48,662 nucleotides of DNA from Nitrospira sp. CG24C (GTDB taxonomy: Bacteria; Nitrospirota; Nitrospiria; Nitrospirales; Nitrospiraceae). The DNA is taken from NCBI GenBank assembly GCA_002869885.2, contig NEWR02000017.1, forward strand, positions 54,597 to 103,258, in the 5' to 3' direction. This document shows positions 18,051 through 28,049 of this stretch, piece by piece (positions within the stretch are counted from its first letter, which is position 1; every line of letters starts with the position of its first letter). Made by a program: the position numbers and the translations under genes. The notes beneath the pieces are model-generated. The model searched no databases. It saw nothing but the letters and a program-made list of their open reading frames with translations, and was not told where the DNA came from.

Positions 18051-20168
18051 CTACCTGGCGGACGGATCAGGCGCACCGGCCCCGGCCGGTGCCGGCATGG
18101 CTTCTTTGCGGCTGAGGCGGATCTTTCCTTGCCGATCCACTTCCAAAACCTTCACCAGGATTTGATCGCCTTCCTTCACCTCGTCGGACACCGCTTGGAC
18201 TCGATGGTGCGCCAACTGCGAGATATGCACCAGCCCATCGGTTCCCGGCAGAACTTCGACAAACGCCCCGAAGTCCATGATCTTCCGCACCGTGCCCATG
18301 TAGATCTTCCCAATTTCGACTTCTTCGGTAATCCGGCTGATCATTTCCTTGGCCTTCTCGGCCGAGGCTCCGTCGACCGACGCGATCGTCACGGTTCCGC
18401 TGTCGTCGACATTGATCTTGACTCCGCAATCCGCGATGATGCTGCGGATCGTTTTGCCGCCCGGACCGATGATCTCGCGGATCTTGTCCTGCTTGACCTT
18501 CATCGTGAAGATCCGTGGCGCGTAGGCAGACAACGTGGTCCTTGGCGCTTGGAGCGCCTTTTCCATACAACTCAAAATGTGCAACCGTCCGGCTTTGGCC
18601 TGCTCCAGAGCCTTCTGCATCAAGGCCGACGTAATACCGCCGATCTTGATGTCCATCTGTAGCGCGGTCACGCCCTGCTTGGTGCCGCAGACCTTAAAGT
18701 CCATGTCGCCCAGGTGATCCTCCAGCCCAAGGATATCGGAGAGGATCATGACCCGATCGCCTTCCTTGATCAGCCCCATCGCGATCCCGGCAACGGCTTT
18801 GCTGACCGGCACGCCGGCATCCATCAACGCGAGGCTCCCGCCACAGACAGTCGCCATCGAAGAGGATCCGTTGGATTCAAGGATGTCGGACACGATACGG
18901 AGCGTGTAGGGGAAGGCTTCCTTGCTCGGAATCACCGGGGCCAACGCCCGTTCTGCCAATGCACCATGACCCACTTCCCGGCGGCCCGGCGAGCGAAGCG
19001 GCCGCGCCTCGCCGACGCTGAATGGTGGAAAATTATAATGGAGCATGAACGTCCTCATGTACTCCCCTTCCAACGCATCGATCCGCTGTTCGTCGTCTGA
19101 GGTCCCCAACGTGACTACGGCCAAACTTTGAGTCTCGCCCCTGGTGAAAATCGCGGAACCGTGTGTCCGTGGCAGGGCGCTGACTTCGCAGGTGATCGGA
19201 CGAATATCGGCCGGGCCACGTCCATCCGCCCGCGATCCCTTCTCCAAAATCATGTTCCGCACTTCCGTATATTCCAACTCGTGGAACACCAGCTTGACGT
19301 GCCGCTCTCGATTCGGATCATCCGCGTTCTTGAGCTTTTGGACAGCGTCGTTCTTGACCTCATCCAACCGCTCTTGCCTGGCCGCTTTGTTCGGGATCAT
19401 GATGGCATCCCGAATCCCTTGCGCCACGAGCGTCTTCACTTGAGCCGCAAGCGCGGAATCGATCTGCTCCTTCGCCACCTTCCGCTTGGACTTACCGGCA
19501 AGGGCTTGCAGTTCGCGAATCTTGGCTACAATCTTCTTGATCTCTGCATGAGCGAGTTCGATCGCCTCGAGCATGATGGCTTCGGACAATTCGTTCGCCC
19601 CTGCTTCGACCATCATGACCGCGTCAGCCGTCCCAGCCACCACGAGCTGCAACTCGCTCTTCGCTACCGTTTCAAGATCCGGATTCACAACGAACTTGCC
19701 ATCCAGCCGACCGATCCTCACGCCTGCGATAGGATTGTCGAAGGGGATATTCGAGACGGTCAGGGCAGCAGAGGAGGCGATAATGCCGAGGATGTCGGAC
19801 GAACCAGTCTGGTCGGCCGAGAGGACTGAGGCAATGACCTGCGTTTCGAAGTAATAGCCTTCAGGAAAGAGCGGACGGAGCCCCCGGTCGATCTGCCGGC
19901 TGGTCAGCACAGCTTTTTCCGATGGACGCGCTTCCCGCTTGAAATACCCGCCGGGAATTTTCCCGGCTGCAAAGGATTTTTCCTGATAATCGACCGTGAG
20001 AGGAAGAAAATCGATGCCCGGCTTGGCAACCTGCGACGCAACGGCTGTCGCCAACACCACGGTGTCGCCGTACGAGGCCCAAATCGAGCCGTCTGCTTGC
20101 CGTGCGACACGGCCTGTCTCAAGCCGTAAGGTACGCCCTGCAACCTCTATTTCGACTGTGTGTACCAT
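18051..20168 (-). CDS. pnp: Polyribonucleotide nucleotidyltransferase
   Basis: A 705-residue phosphorolytic 3'-5' exoribonuclease, the core of RNA degradation. Two RNase PH-like domains (about 1-230 and 310-545) flank an all-helical linker; FTRGETQSLAVVTLGT and DILGLEDHLGDMDFKVCGT are active-site regions of the second. A KH domain (IREIIGPGGKTIRSII) and an S1 domain (GKIYMGTVRKIMDFGAFVEVLPG) complete it. The C-terminal tail is short and Pro/Ala/Gly-rich. It is preceded by a 219-nt gap containing a large inverted repeat, the position where enterobacterial pnp carries the RNase III hairpin used in autoregulation. Confidence 0.97.
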   Translation of the reverse strand: MVHTVEIEVAGRTLRLETGRVARQADGSIWASYGDTVVLATAVASQVAKPGIDFLPLTVDYQEKSFAAGKIPGGYFKREARPSEKAVLTSRQIDRGLRPLFPEGYYFETQVIASVLSADQTGSSDILGIIASSAALTVSNIPFDNPIAGVRIGRLDGKFVVNPDLETVAKSELQLVVAGTADAVMMVEAGANELSEAIMLEAIELAHAEIKKIVAKIRELQALAGKSKRKVAKEQIDSALAAQVKTLVAQGIRDAIMIPNKAARQERLDEVKNDAVQKLKNADDPNRERHVKLVFHELEYTEVRNMILEKGSRADGRGPADIRPITCEVSALPRTHGSAIFTRGETQSLAVVTLGTSDDEQRIDALEGEYMRTFMLHYNFPPFSVGEARPLRSPGRREVGHGALAERALAPVIPSKEAFPYTLRIVSDILESNGSSSMATVCGGSLALMDAGVPVSKAVAGIAMGLIKEGDRVMILSDILGLEDHLGDMDFKVCGTKQGVTALQMDIKIGGITSALMQKALEQAKAGRLHILSCMEKALQAPRTTLSAYAPRIFTMKVKQDKIREIIGPGGKTIRSIIADCGVKINVDDSGTVTIASVDGASAEKAKEMISRITEEVEIGKIYMGTVRKIMDFGAFVEVLPGTDGLVHISQLAHHRVQAVSDEVKEGDQILVKVLEVDRQGKIRLSRKEAMPAPAGAGAPDPSAR

Positions 20169-20205
20169 CTGAGTCTCCTCTGGTTAGGCCCCACAGATGC
20201 CCACA

Positions 20206-20320
20206 GAGATGCGCTCTAATCGAATGGTCAATGGTGGATGTTTAATGATGAATTTGACGCAATTCTCGCATTGAACATTCATCATTGACCATCGAACATT
20301 GCACTGGCAGAGCGCATCTC
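20206..20320. repeat. Heptamer inverted-repeat element in the rpsO-pnp leader
   Basis: An outer 12-bp perfect stem (GAGATGCGCTCT at 20206-20217 with AGAGCGCATCTC at 20309-20320) encloses two heptamer arms. The left arm is AATGGTC AATGGTG GATGTTT AATGATG AATTTGA (20223-20257). The right arm is CATTGAA CATTCAT CATTGAC CATCGAA CATTGCA (20269-20303). All are in exact 7-nt register and the arms are roughly complementary. The transcript would form a long hairpin between rpsO and pnp. The remainder of the 20169-20387 gap shows no gene. Confidence 0.75.
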
Positions 20321-20387
20321 AGTGTTCACCTGTGCGACTGACTACTGCCTGCTGTTGTGCCCCCTGGCGCAACAGCGAGATGGGATC

Positions 20388-20657
20388 CTACTTTCTGATG
20401 CCCAATCGCTCGATCACTGCACGATAGCGTGCATCGCTGACGCCACGAAGATAATCAAGTAAACGCCGCCGCCGCCCGACCAAGAGCAGCAGGCCACGCC
20501 GCGAGTGATGATCCTTCTTGTGGAGCTTGAAATGCTCCGTCAAATACGTGATCCGGTTCGTCAGCACCGCGATCTGAACTTCCGGCGAACCGGAATCCGT
20601 CTCGTGCTGCCGGTACTGCTTGATCAACTCGGTCTTTGCTTCCTTGAGTAATGCCAT
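20388..20657 (-). CDS. rpsO: 30S ribosomal protein S15
   Basis: An 89-residue S15, the usual length. The signatures [34 protein letters not shown] and [11 protein letters not shown] are all present. It binds the 16S rRNA central domain near the three-way junction early in 30S assembly. It sits between truB (44 nt upstream) and pnp, the classical order. Confidence 0.98.
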   Translation of the reverse strand: MALLKEAKTELIKQYRQHETDSGSPEVQIAVLTNRITYLTEHFKLHKKDHHSRRGLLLLVGRRRRLLDYLRGVSDARYRAVIERLGIRK

Positions 20658-20701
20658 GGGCTTCTTCCTTCCTCTTCCTTTCCTTCATCCGCAACAAAGT
20701 C

Positions 20702-21661
20702 TCATACGTCTTGATCGATCAACACCTTCTGAATTTTGAGCACATCTCCCGAATTGCCCGGACACTTCCCGATCGCCACTAGACACCCCCCTGTATCGTG
20801 AATACGAACCGGCGCCTGTGACCTGAGCTTGACATCGGCTGCCCCCTCCCAACGAAGGATCTTGTCCGCAGGCACCGGAGCCCCGTGTCGCACGTGGTCT
20901 GCGGTCTGTTCATCCACTACCGCAATCCCCAATTGATCCAACGCACGATCCAGCGACAACAGATCATCTCCCAACCGACCGAGAGCATGACGGGTAACCA
21001 CCTGATCAACCGTCAACGCTTGATCGATCGTCAAGGGACCCACCCGCCTTCGCTCCAGTGCCAACATATGACCGCCGACCGCCAACGCTTCTCCGATGTC
21101 AGCGCAGAGCGTCCGCACATAGGTTCCCTTTGAACAGACGATGCGTAAGGTTACATCCCGCCCCTGAATCCCCTCCACCTCAAGGGTATGGATGACGATC
21201 GTTCGCGCGGCCCGCGCAATCGTTTTGCCCGCCCGAGCGGACTTATACAGAGGCACGCCCCCGACCTTCACCGCCGAATACATCGGAGGCATTTGTTCGA
21301 TCGGCCCGCGAAATCGATCGACCGCCGCATGGATCGCCTCCGGCGTCACGGAGTCCGTCGTGCAGTGCGCCAAGACTGTTCCCGTCGCATCCTGCGTATC
21401 CGTCGTTTCGCCGAGGCGCAGTACGGCGCGATACTCTTTATCCCACTCAACAAGATATTCAGCAATGCGGGTTCCCCGTCCGATCAGCAGAGGCAAGACC
21501 CCCGTCGCGGCAGGATCGAGCGTGCCGGCATGACCGACCTTGACTCCGCCCAGAAGATGTCGAATTTTCGCGACGACATCATGGGATGTCCACCCGGATT
21601 CTTTCTTCATGGTCAGCACGCCGTCAATGGCGGCGCAGCTCTGTGCGAGGTCCATTATCAT
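20702..21661 (-). CDS. truB: tRNA pseudouridine(55) synthase
   Basis: A 319-residue TruB that converts U55 of the tRNA T loop to pseudouridine. The catalytic aspartate is about D49 in VGHAGTLDPAATGVLPL, and KEYRAVLRLG and GTYVRTLCADIG are family motifs; a C-terminal PUA-like region follows. The start was set at 21661 because further upstream codons lie inside rbfA. A second ATG at 21655 has GGAA at better distance and is equally possible. It is the sixth gene of the rimP-to-pnp unit. Confidence 0.93.
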   Translation of the reverse strand: MIMDLAQSCAAIDGVLTMKKESGWTSHDVVAKIRHLLGGVKVGHAGTLDPAATGVLPLLIGRGTRIAEYLVEWDKEYRAVLRLGETTDTQDATGTVLAHCTTDSVTPEAIHAAVDRFRGPIEQMPPMYSAVKVGGVPLYKSARAGKTIARAARTIVIHTLEVEGIQGRDVTLRIVCSKGTYVRTLCADIGEALAVGGHMLALERRRVGPLTIDQALTVDQVVTRHALGRLGDDLLSLDRALDQLGIAVVDEQTADHVRHGAPVPADKILRWEGAADVKLRSQAPVRIHDTGGCLVAIGKCPGNSGDVLKIQKVLIDQDV

Positions 21662-21671
21662 ATTTCCGATG

Positions 21672-22079
21672 TTACGAACTCGCCTGCTCTTCGGATGACT
21701 CGCCCTCGGCCTCCGTATCGACATGGAGGTCGTCCAATAACTTCAACACACGATCGCCTCTTGGCCCGCTGATATCCTCGGCAAAGACAATCTCCGGCAG
21801 ATACCGGAGCGAGAGCCGACGGCCCAGTTCGCCACGCACGAACCCGCTGGCTTGGGCCAGCCCGGCGAAGACGTTCCGCTCTTCCTCTTTCGTCCCCATG
21901 GTCGTCACGAACACGCGCGCAAGCCGCAGATCGCTGGTCAATTTGACGTCGGTCACGGTCACGGACTGCACGCGCGGGTCCTTGATTTTCCGCATGAGGA
22001 TATCGGCCACTTCCATGCGGATTTGATCGGCTACACGATCGGCCCGATGATATCCTGTCTTGGCCACCGCACACTCCAC
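21672..22079 (-). CDS. rbfA: Ribosome-binding factor A
   Basis: A 135-residue RbfA with a type II KH fold. RVADQIRMEVADILMRKIKDPRV and the following VTVTDVKLTSDLRLARVFVT are family signatures. It helps mature the 5' end of 16S rRNA and the 30S subunit under cold or stress. The C-terminus is an acidic Glu/Ser tail. It lies between the DUF503 gene (15 nt) and truB, the standard context. Confidence 0.93.
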   Translation of the reverse strand: MECAVAKTGYHRADRVADQIRMEVADILMRKIKDPRVQSVTVTDVKLTSDLRLARVFVTTMGTKEEERNVFAGLAQASGFVRGELGRRLSLRYLPEIVFAEDISGPRGDRVLKLLDDLHVDTEAEGESSEEQASS

Positions 22080-22094
22080 CTGGACAAGCCGCCG

Positions 22095-22382
22095 TCACAA
22101 CAATTCCACTCGCGATTGGACGATTTCCACCGTGGGGATGCCCCGAATCAGGTTCAGCGCCTGGTCACATACTTGGTTGACATGTCGCCCTTCATTGGCC
22201 ACGCAGGCAAGCCCCAACACGGCCTTCTGCCACAAATCTTGTCCATCGACCTCGGCAACGGAGAGATTGAACCTCTCCCGCAATCGATCTTTAAGACTCA
22301 ACAGCACCCGCCGCTTATCCTTCAACGACTGACTCTCGGGGATGAATAACTCGACCGTACAAAGTCCGACGATGATACCCAC
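22095..22382 (-). CDS. DUF503 (YlxP-like) protein
   Basis: A 95-residue protein of the DUF503/YlxP family. The signature region is VELFIPESQSLKDKRRVLLSLKDRLR followed by FNLSVAEVDGQDLWQKAVLGLACV. Proteins of this family are almost always encoded between infB and rbfA, as here, and are presumed to act in ribosome assembly or translation, but a biochemical role is not settled. Spacing to infB is 16 nt. Confidence 0.9.
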   Translation of the reverse strand: MGIIVGLCTVELFIPESQSLKDKRRVLLSLKDRLRERFNLSVAEVDGQDLWQKAVLGLACVANEGRHVNQVCDQALNLIRGIPTVEIVQSRVELL

Positions 22383-22398
22383 GGGGCAGACTCACGCC

Positions 22399-24975
22399 TC
22401 AGAGCTTTGCGGCAATCTTGTCGATGGCATAGGCTTCGATGATGTCCCCGGCTTTGACATCGTTGAAATTCTCGACGCTGATTCCACATTCATACCCCTG
22501 CTGCACTTCACGGACGTCATCCTTGAAGCGACGCAACGATCCGAGTTTTCCTTCATAGACCACCACGTTGTCGCGAAGCACTCGAACGCCGACCGCCGCG
22601 CGGGTGATCGTGCCATCCACCACGTAGGCCCCAGCAATGACACCGGCCTTGGACACCGTAAAGACCTGCCGTACCTCGGCCCTGCCCAACGCCCGCTCCT
22701 TGAGCGTCGGTTCGAGCAGCCCTTCCATCGCGGCCTTAATTTCGGCCATCGCGTCATAAATAATGGTGTACAGCCGGACATCGACGCCTTGCTGTTCAGC
22801 CAGGGCGGAAGCTTTCGGCTCCGGCCTGACATTGAACCCGACAACAATGGCGTTTGATGCAGCGGCCAGCAACACGTCTGACTCGGTGATCCCACCGACA
22901 CCGCTGTGAATGACTCGCAGCTTGACTGCGGCGGTCGCGAGTTTTTCGACGCCTGCGGTCAGCGCTTCAGCCGACCCTTGGACGTCAGACTTGATGACCA
23001 GCGCCAGCTCCTTGACCGATCCTTCTTTAATTTTGGCAAACAGGTCGTCGAGCGTGACCTTCGCGGACCCTGACAAATCAGCCGTTCGCTGCTTATGCGC
23101 TCGATCTTCCGCAATCTCCCGCGCAACCCGCTCATCCTTGACAACCTGAAATACATCGCCGGCGGACGGCACACCAGGGAGCCCAGCCACTTCTACCGGG
23201 ATAGACGGACCGGCCTCTTGCACCTTTGCGCCGGTATGCGTAATCAGCGCGCGAACTTTCCCGCTCACAATCCCGACGACGAACACGTCGCCGACGCGGA
23301 GCGTCCCGCTCTGAACCAGCACCGTCGCCACCGGACCACGCCCTCGCTCCAGCTTGGCTTCCACTACAACGCCCTTCGCCAACCGATGCGGATCAGCCTT
23401 CAATTCGAGCACTTCGGATTGCAGGAGAATCATTTCCAACAAGGTGTCCAGGCCAGTCTTTTCTTTGGCCGAGACCTCCACCATAATCGTGTCACCGCCC
23501 CAGGACTCGGAGATGAGTCCATGTTCAGACAATGCATTCTTTACACGATCGGAATTGGCGCCGGGCTTGTCGATCTTGTTGATAGCCACAATCATCGGAA
23601 CGGACGCGGCTCTGGCGTGATTGATCGCTTCGATCGTTTGCGGCATCACTCCATCGTCTGCGGCTACAACCAGAATGACGATGTCGGTAATCTTGGCGCC
23701 ACGGCCCCGCATGGCGGTGAAGGCTTCGTGGCCCGGCGTGTCCAGGAACGTCACCTGTTTCCCGCGGACCGCGACCGTGTAGGCGCCGATATGCTGCGTA
23801 ATCCCACCGGCCTCGCCTTCCGCCACCTTCGTTTGCCTGATGGCATCGAGCAGCGAGGTCTTGCCGTGATCGACATGGCCCATGATCGTGACCACAGGCG
23901 GCCGGGGCTCAAGCTGGAGATCTTCCTCCGTCTGCACGACGGACTCCAACAACTCTTCTCCGACCTTCTCCGTCGAGAGATCGATCTTGATCCCGTTCTC
24001 TTCCGCAATGATCACCGCTGCATCGATATTCATGGTCTGATTGAACGTGAGCATCTGGCCCATATCCATCAGCTTGCGCATGATGTCGGCCGGGCGCTGT
24101 CCGATCAGCTCGGCAAATTCCTTTACCGTCATGCCGGGCGTCAGCTTGAAGCTCTTCCTCCGAGGCTTGGTCACTTCCCCCGGTGTGCTGTGATGCACAT
24201 GCTTGCTGCGATCGTCGCGGCGCTGCTGCGCCGGGATGGCACGAAGATCCTGCCAGCGAGCCGCATCTTCACGGAGCCGAAGCTCTTCTTCTTCCCTTGT
24301 ACGGCCCGGCTTACGAGCTTTCTTCCCCTTCTCTTTCAGACCCTCGGCTTGCATCTCTTCAAGAGAAAGGGTCTTCTTTTTTCCTGTGATCACATCGATA
24401 CTTGACACAACGGAAGGCTTGACGGGAGTCGCGGGAACCGGAGCGGTCACAGCACCTACTGTCAGATTGGGCTGACCGGGCGTCGCCGTCCGATCAACAG
24501 GCGCAACGGTTGCCGTCTCGGCTTGCAGAAACGCCGCCGGTGGCGGGCTGCTCACGAGGGTATCGATGAGCGCTCCGCTTACGCTTGCCGATTCAACCGC
24601 GGGCAGAGATACGGCCTCTTCCGCCGGAACGTCATCGGCTCTCTTACGCTTGATCAGAATACGGCGCTTATCGGACTTGGGAGACGCGTCCGCTGCCGGA
24701 ATCGCCTGGGCTGACCCGGCTTTGACTCCCGTTGCATGACCGGAAACCATACTGGCCTTACCCCGCTCGACAGAACCTGCATCGGCCTCTGCCGCCTTGC
24801 CGGTCGTTGTGGTGGGACCTTTGAGTTTCGGGCCGAGCTTCTCCAACGCCTTCTGCACCACGTCATCTTCCAACGCGCTGCTATGCGATGAGACTGCGAT
24901 GCCCATCCGCTTCAATTCCGGGATGAGATCACGGTTTTCCATCCCGAGTTGCTTGGCCAATTCATACACGCGCAT
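22399..24975 (-). CDS. infB: Translation initiation factor IF-2
   Basis: An 858-residue IF-2. The N-terminus ([25 protein letters not shown]) is the IF2_N domain, followed by a long low-complexity linker (about 55-260) rich in Ala, Val, Thr and Lys, and a second IF2_N-like region. The GTPase core has G1 GHVDHGKTS near 365, DTPGHEAF and NKIDKP, then domains II to IV ending in [11 protein letters not shown]. It places initiator fMet-tRNA on the 30S subunit and promotes subunit joining. It lies 32 nt after nusA. Confidence 0.98.
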   Translation of the reverse strand: MRVYELAKQLGMENRDLIPELKRMGIAVSSHSSALEDDVVQKALEKLGPKLKGPTTTTGKAAEADAGSVERGKASMVSGHATGVKAGSAQAIPAADASPKSDKRRILIKRKRADDVPAEEAVSLPAVESASVSGALIDTLVSSPPPAAFLQAETATVAPVDRTATPGQPNLTVGAVTAPVPATPVKPSVVSSIDVITGKKKTLSLEEMQAEGLKEKGKKARKPGRTREEEELRLREDAARWQDLRAIPAQQRRDDRSKHVHHSTPGEVTKPRRKSFKLTPGMTVKEFAELIGQRPADIMRKLMDMGQMLTFNQTMNIDAAVIIAEENGIKIDLSTEKVGEELLESVVQTEEDLQLEPRPPVVTIMGHVDHGKTSLLDAIRQTKVAEGEAGGITQHIGAYTVAVRGKQVTFLDTPGHEAFTAMRGRGAKITDIVILVVAADDGVMPQTIEAINHARAASVPMIVAINKIDKPGANSDRVKNALSEHGLISESWGGDTIMVEVSAKEKTGLDTLLEMILLQSEVLELKADPHRLAKGVVVEAKLERGRGPVATVLVQSGTLRVGDVFVVGIVSGKVRALITHTGAKVQEAGPSIPVEVAGLPGVPSAGDVFQVVKDERVAREIAEDRAHKQRTADLSGSAKVTLDDLFAKIKEGSVKELALVIKSDVQGSAEALTAGVEKLATAAVKLRVIHSGVGGITESDVLLAAASNAIVVGFNVRPEPKASALAEQQGVDVRLYTIIYDAMAEIKAAMEGLLEPTLKERALGRAEVRQVFTVSKAGVIAGAYVVDGTITRAAVGVRVLRDNVVVYEGKLGSLRRFKDDVREVQQGYECGISVENFNDVKAGDIIEAYAIDKIAAKL

Positions 24976-25007
24976 GAGGATATGACACCTGCTCCGCTTG
25001 ATCCGGT

Positions 25008-26171
25008 TTATTGAGCATCCGACTCCGATTCTGCCCGAGCCTTTAATTCCTGCTCTCGGGCTTCCTCTTGCTGATGCAGCGCTTCGGTTTCCTCCGCCAA
25101 CGCTGCCTTGATTTCTTTATCCCGTTCGGCCTTTTCTTTTTCGTATTCCGTCGCGCTGATGATGTCGATCTTCCAGCCGGTCAGACGAGCGGCCAACCGC
25201 ACATTCTGTCCATTCTTTCCGATCGCTAACGACAACTGGGAATCTGCGACGACGACCAGCGCCGACTTCTTTTCCTCATCGACGCCGACCTTCTCGATAC
25301 TTGCGGGATTCAACGCCTCGGCAATGAAAACGCGCGGGTCGGAGGTCCAGGTAATGATATCGATTTTCTCTCCGCGCAGTTCGCGGACCACCGCTTGAAC
25401 CCGCGAGCCCTTGATCCCCACACAGGCCCCGACCGGATCAACCGCCTTCTCGCGAGAGGTCACAGCAATTTTGGTCCGATCACCGGGCTCCCGCACGATG
25501 GACTTGATCTCAACGATCTTTTCAAGCACCTCAGGCACTTCCAACTCGAAGAGTTTTGCGACAAATTGCGGATGGCTCCGCGTCAAGATGACCTGGACAT
25601 CCTTCGGAGTTCTGCGCACTTCCAAGAGCATGGCCTTCACCCGATCGCCACCGCGATAGGTTTCCCGCGGAATCTGTTCCTGAATCGGCAGTACCGCCTC
25701 GGTCTTGCCGAGATCCACCAGGTAATTCCGGCGCTCTACCCCGAGAATGATGCCGTTGACCAGATCCCCTTGCCGCGTGGAGTATTCCTTTTGAACCGCC
25801 TCCCATTCAGCCTCCCGGACCTTCTGGAAGATGACCTGCTTCGCGGTCTGCGCAGCGATCCGCCCCAAATCGCTCATCTCGATGACGGACCCGATCTCAT
25901 CGCCAACCTCTGCTTCGTCGTCGAACTGGCGAGCCTCCTGAAGAGAGACTTCGGTTTTTGGATTGGTGACCGCATCGACGATAATTTTCTTCGACACGAC
26001 AGAAATCTCACCGGTCTTGGAGTCGATCTCGACTTGAATATTCTCAGCCTGCCCGAAACGTTTCTTGGCAGCCATTTGAAGGGCGGCTTCGATCGCCCCG
26101 ATCACGCGGCTCTTGTCGATGCCCTTTTGACGGCCCAGTTCATCGATGACTGAAATCAACTCTCGATTCAT
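25008..26171 (-). CDS. nusA: Transcription termination/antitermination factor NusA
   Basis: A 387-residue NusA with the N-terminal RNA-polymerase-binding domain (1-130), S1 domain (about 135-200) and two KH domains (about 230-345, with [26 protein letters not shown] and [23 protein letters not shown]). It ends in a charged Glu/Lys/Ala-rich helix. It lacks the acidic repeats of gammaproteobacterial NusA, as usual for other phyla. It modulates pausing, termination and antitermination. It starts 86 nt after rimP. Confidence 0.97.
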   Translation of the reverse strand: MNRELISVIDELGRQKGIDKSRVIGAIEAALQMAAKKRFGQAENIQVEIDSKTGEISVVSKKIIVDAVTNPKTEVSLQEARQFDDEAEVGDEIGSVIEMSDLGRIAAQTAKQVIFQKVREAEWEAVQKEYSTRQGDLVNGIILGVERRNYLVDLGKTEAVLPIQEQIPRETYRGGDRVKAMLLEVRRTPKDVQVILTRSHPQFVAKLFELEVPEVLEKIVEIKSIVREPGDRTKIAVTSREKAVDPVGACVGIKGSRVQAVVRELRGEKIDIITWTSDPRVFIAEALNPASIEKVGVDEEKKSALVVVADSQLSLAIGKNGQNVRLAARLTGWKIDIISATEYEKEKAERDKEIKAALAEETEALHQQEEAREQELKARAESESDAQ

Positions 26172-26257
26172 AGCTCACTCTCCGGTGACTGCCTTGCAGG
26201 CACATTCCACAATAGCAGCAGTATGCTTCTATACTGCGGTGATCGACTCCGTACAGA

Positions 26258-26734
26258 CTAAAACGTGACGACGCGACGCGCTTCGGTAATCGAGTCAAAC
26301 TCAAGGACGACATCCCGCTCAACACGCCGATCACTCACCTCGATCGTAACTCCCTGTTCACTCACGTCTGTCAACAGCCCGACCAGACGCCACTGTCCGT
26401 CGATCGGCTGCCTGAGCTTCACGCTCACTTGCTTCCCCACTGCCCGGCGATAATCCTGAATCCGTTTGAAGGCCCGATCCAGACCCGGCGAGGAGACTTC
26501 CAGCGTATAGGCATGGGGGAAGGGGTCAGCCACATCCAAGGCTGGACTGATCGCGAGATGTGCACGCCCGCAATCTTCTACCGTGACACCGCCCGCCTTA
26601 TCGATATACACACGAACGACTGATCGCGCACCTTGCCCCACAGACACGATATCGACCAATTCCAAGCCCAATGCCCACAGGATGGGTGACACCACCTCGC
26701 CGATGCGATCAACGACTGGTCGGGACTCCTTCAC
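26258..26734 (-). CDS. rimP: Ribosome maturation factor RimP
   Basis: A 158-residue RimP required for 30S maturation. The N-terminal alpha/beta domain contains GLELVDIVSVGQG and VRVYIDKAGGVTVEDC, and the linker YTLEVSSPGLDRAFK is the family hallmark, followed by a small SH3-like beta domain. It is the first gene of the long minus-strand operon and is separated from the preceding transaminase gene by an intrinsic terminator. Confidence 0.96.
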   Translation of the reverse strand: MKESRPVVDRIGEVVSPILWALGLELVDIVSVGQGARSVVRVYIDKAGGVTVEDCGRAHLAISPALDVADPFPHAYTLEVSSPGLDRAFKRIQDYRRAVGKQVSVKLRQPIDGQWRLVGLLTDVSEQGVTIEVSDRRVERDVVLEFDSITEARRVVTF

Positions 26735-26782
26735 CGACGCCCCTCACCCCGTTCTTTGGATAGCCCATTCAAGCGATCAAAC

Positions 26783-26806
26783 AAAAAAGTGGGCCTGAGC
26801 CCACTT
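26783..26806 (-). terminator. Rho-independent terminator of the DUF192-to-transaminase unit
   Basis: On the minus strand AAGTGGGC-tcag-GCCCACTT (26806-26787) is a perfect 8-bp hairpin followed by a T-run (26788-26783). It ends the upstream transaminase unit 45 nt after its stop codon and isolates the rimP operon. Confidence 0.9.
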
Positions 26807-26850
26807 CCAGCCGGGGACCATAGCACGCTACCTATGTCAAAGCAAGGGGG

Positions 26851-27690
26851 CTATCCGACCCGACTCGTAAAGCGTGCAGCGAGTCGTTGAGCGATCGGGC
26901 CAGGGCGTCCATCCCCGATGATTTTCCCATCTACACGGATGACGGCCAAGACCTCGACCGTGGTCCCTGTGAGAAACACTTCATCGGCCTCATAGAGGTC
27001 CGCCTGAGAGACAAAGCGTTCCTGGACCGGCAGGCCCTCGCTCCGGGCCAAATCCAACACCACAGTCCGCGTGATCCCGGATAGAATGCGCGGCCCTTGG
27101 GGGGCTGTCACCACTGTTCCCCCCTGAACCACCATCACGTTGCTGACCGCCCCTTCAGTGACCAATCCTTCATTGACTAAAATGGCCTCGAAGACCTGGG
27201 CCTGCTTGACTTGTTGTCGTGCCAGCACGTTGGCCAACAGATTCACGCTCTTGATGTCGCAGCGCCCCCACCGGATATCCTCGGTCGTTATGGCTTCCAC
27301 ACCGGCCACCTGTACCGACCGGTCGAGCGGGTGGAACTCACGAACCGTCATGACGACCGTAGGCGTCGCGTCATCCGAGTAGGCGTGATCACGGGGAGCG
27401 ACTCCCCTGGTGATCTGAACATAGATTTTTGCTTCAGGATAGGCAGCCCGCCTGATCCCTTCCAGAATATGGCGAGTCCAGTCATCGTGAGAATAGGGCT
27501 GCTTCAGGTCAAGCGCCGTAGCGCTACGATCCAGCCGAGCCAGATGAGCTTCGAGTTCGAACGGGCGTCCCTTGTATGTGCGGATCACTTCGTAGACGCC
27601 GTCGCCAAACTGAAAGCCTCGATCTTCGATCGAGACTTTCGCCTCGGCCATCGGCACGAACGTCCCATTGATGAAGGCCACATTCGGCAC
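26851..27690 (-). CDS. Class IV aminotransferase (D-amino-acid transaminase-like)
   Basis: A 279-residue fold-type IV PLP enzyme. The cofactor lysine lies in CDIKSVNLLANVLA, and the SIEDRGFQFGDGVYEVIR N-terminal motif and LSGITRTVVLDLA are family features. Length and the RGVAPRDHAY stretch favour the D-alanine transaminase (Dat) branch over branched-chain aminotransferase or aminodeoxychorismate lyase, but these are hard to separate by eye. D-alanine transamination would feed D-glutamate/D-alanine to peptidoglycan. It starts 2 nt after the chagasin-like gene. Confidence 0.85.
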   Translation of the reverse strand: MPNVAFINGTFVPMAEAKVSIEDRGFQFGDGVYEVIRTYKGRPFELEAHLARLDRSATALDLKQPYSHDDWTRHILEGIRRAAYPEAKIYVQITRGVAPRDHAYSDDATPTVVMTVREFHPLDRSVQVAGVEAITTEDIRWGRCDIKSVNLLANVLARQQVKQAQVFEAILVNEGLVTEGAVSNVMVVQGGTVVTAPQGPRILSGITRTVVLDLARSEGLPVQERFVSQADLYEADEVFLTGTTVEVLAVIRVDGKIIGDGRPGPIAQRLAARFTSRVG

Positions 27691-27692
27691 GA

Positions 27693-28049
27693 TTATGCAC
27701 TGCTCCGAGGCGAGGAATCCGAGGCTGTCACGTCAAAAACTCGCCGATCTTCGGCCGTGAATTTCCACCCCATGCGTTTTTCAAACAGCACCCGATGGGT
27801 TCCCGGCCTCACCGCTTTAAACTCGAACGTCCGCTGCCCATTATCCACCGCATTATTCCCGGCGATGCGAAGATAGTCGTCGGCCAACAACTGAAGCCCT
27901 GTGGGATCATACGTCGGAACCCAGAGTTCCCCTCGTGTCCTATCTTCCCAGAGATGAATCTGGATGGGGTGCTCAAGCGTTGCCTCAATGACCTTGGCCC
28001 CATCCGAATGTGCCGCATCGTTATAGTCGTGGCCGGATATCATACTCAT
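27693..28049 (-). CDS. Chagasin-like (I42) protease-inhibitor-fold protein
   Basis: A 118-residue beta-rich protein. The pattern TRGELWVPTYDPTGLQLLAD, then NGQRTFEFKAVRPGTHRVLFEKRMGW, parallels the three loops of the chagasin family, which block papain-like cysteine proteases. The classic NPTTGYxW loop is degenerate here. No signal peptide is seen, unlike many bacterial members. Its ATG overlaps the Rieske stop by 4 nt and it is followed closely by the transaminase. The assignment is by pattern only. Confidence 0.55.
   Translation of the reverse strand: MSMISGHDYNDAAHSDGAKVIEATLEHPIQIHLWEDRTRGELWVPTYDPTGLQLLADDYLRIAGNNAVDNGQRTFEFKAVRPGTHRVLFEKRMGWKFTAEDRRVFDVTASDSSPRSSA

Noticed and set aside
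23095-24405. Plus-strand open frame of 436 codons opposite infB
   Set aside because: It lies wholly within IF-2 on the other strand, is rich in Arg and His, and has no recognisable domain.
25395-26153. Plus-strand open frame of 252 codons opposite nusA
   Set aside because: Complement of a well-conserved gene; no ribosome-binding site or family features.
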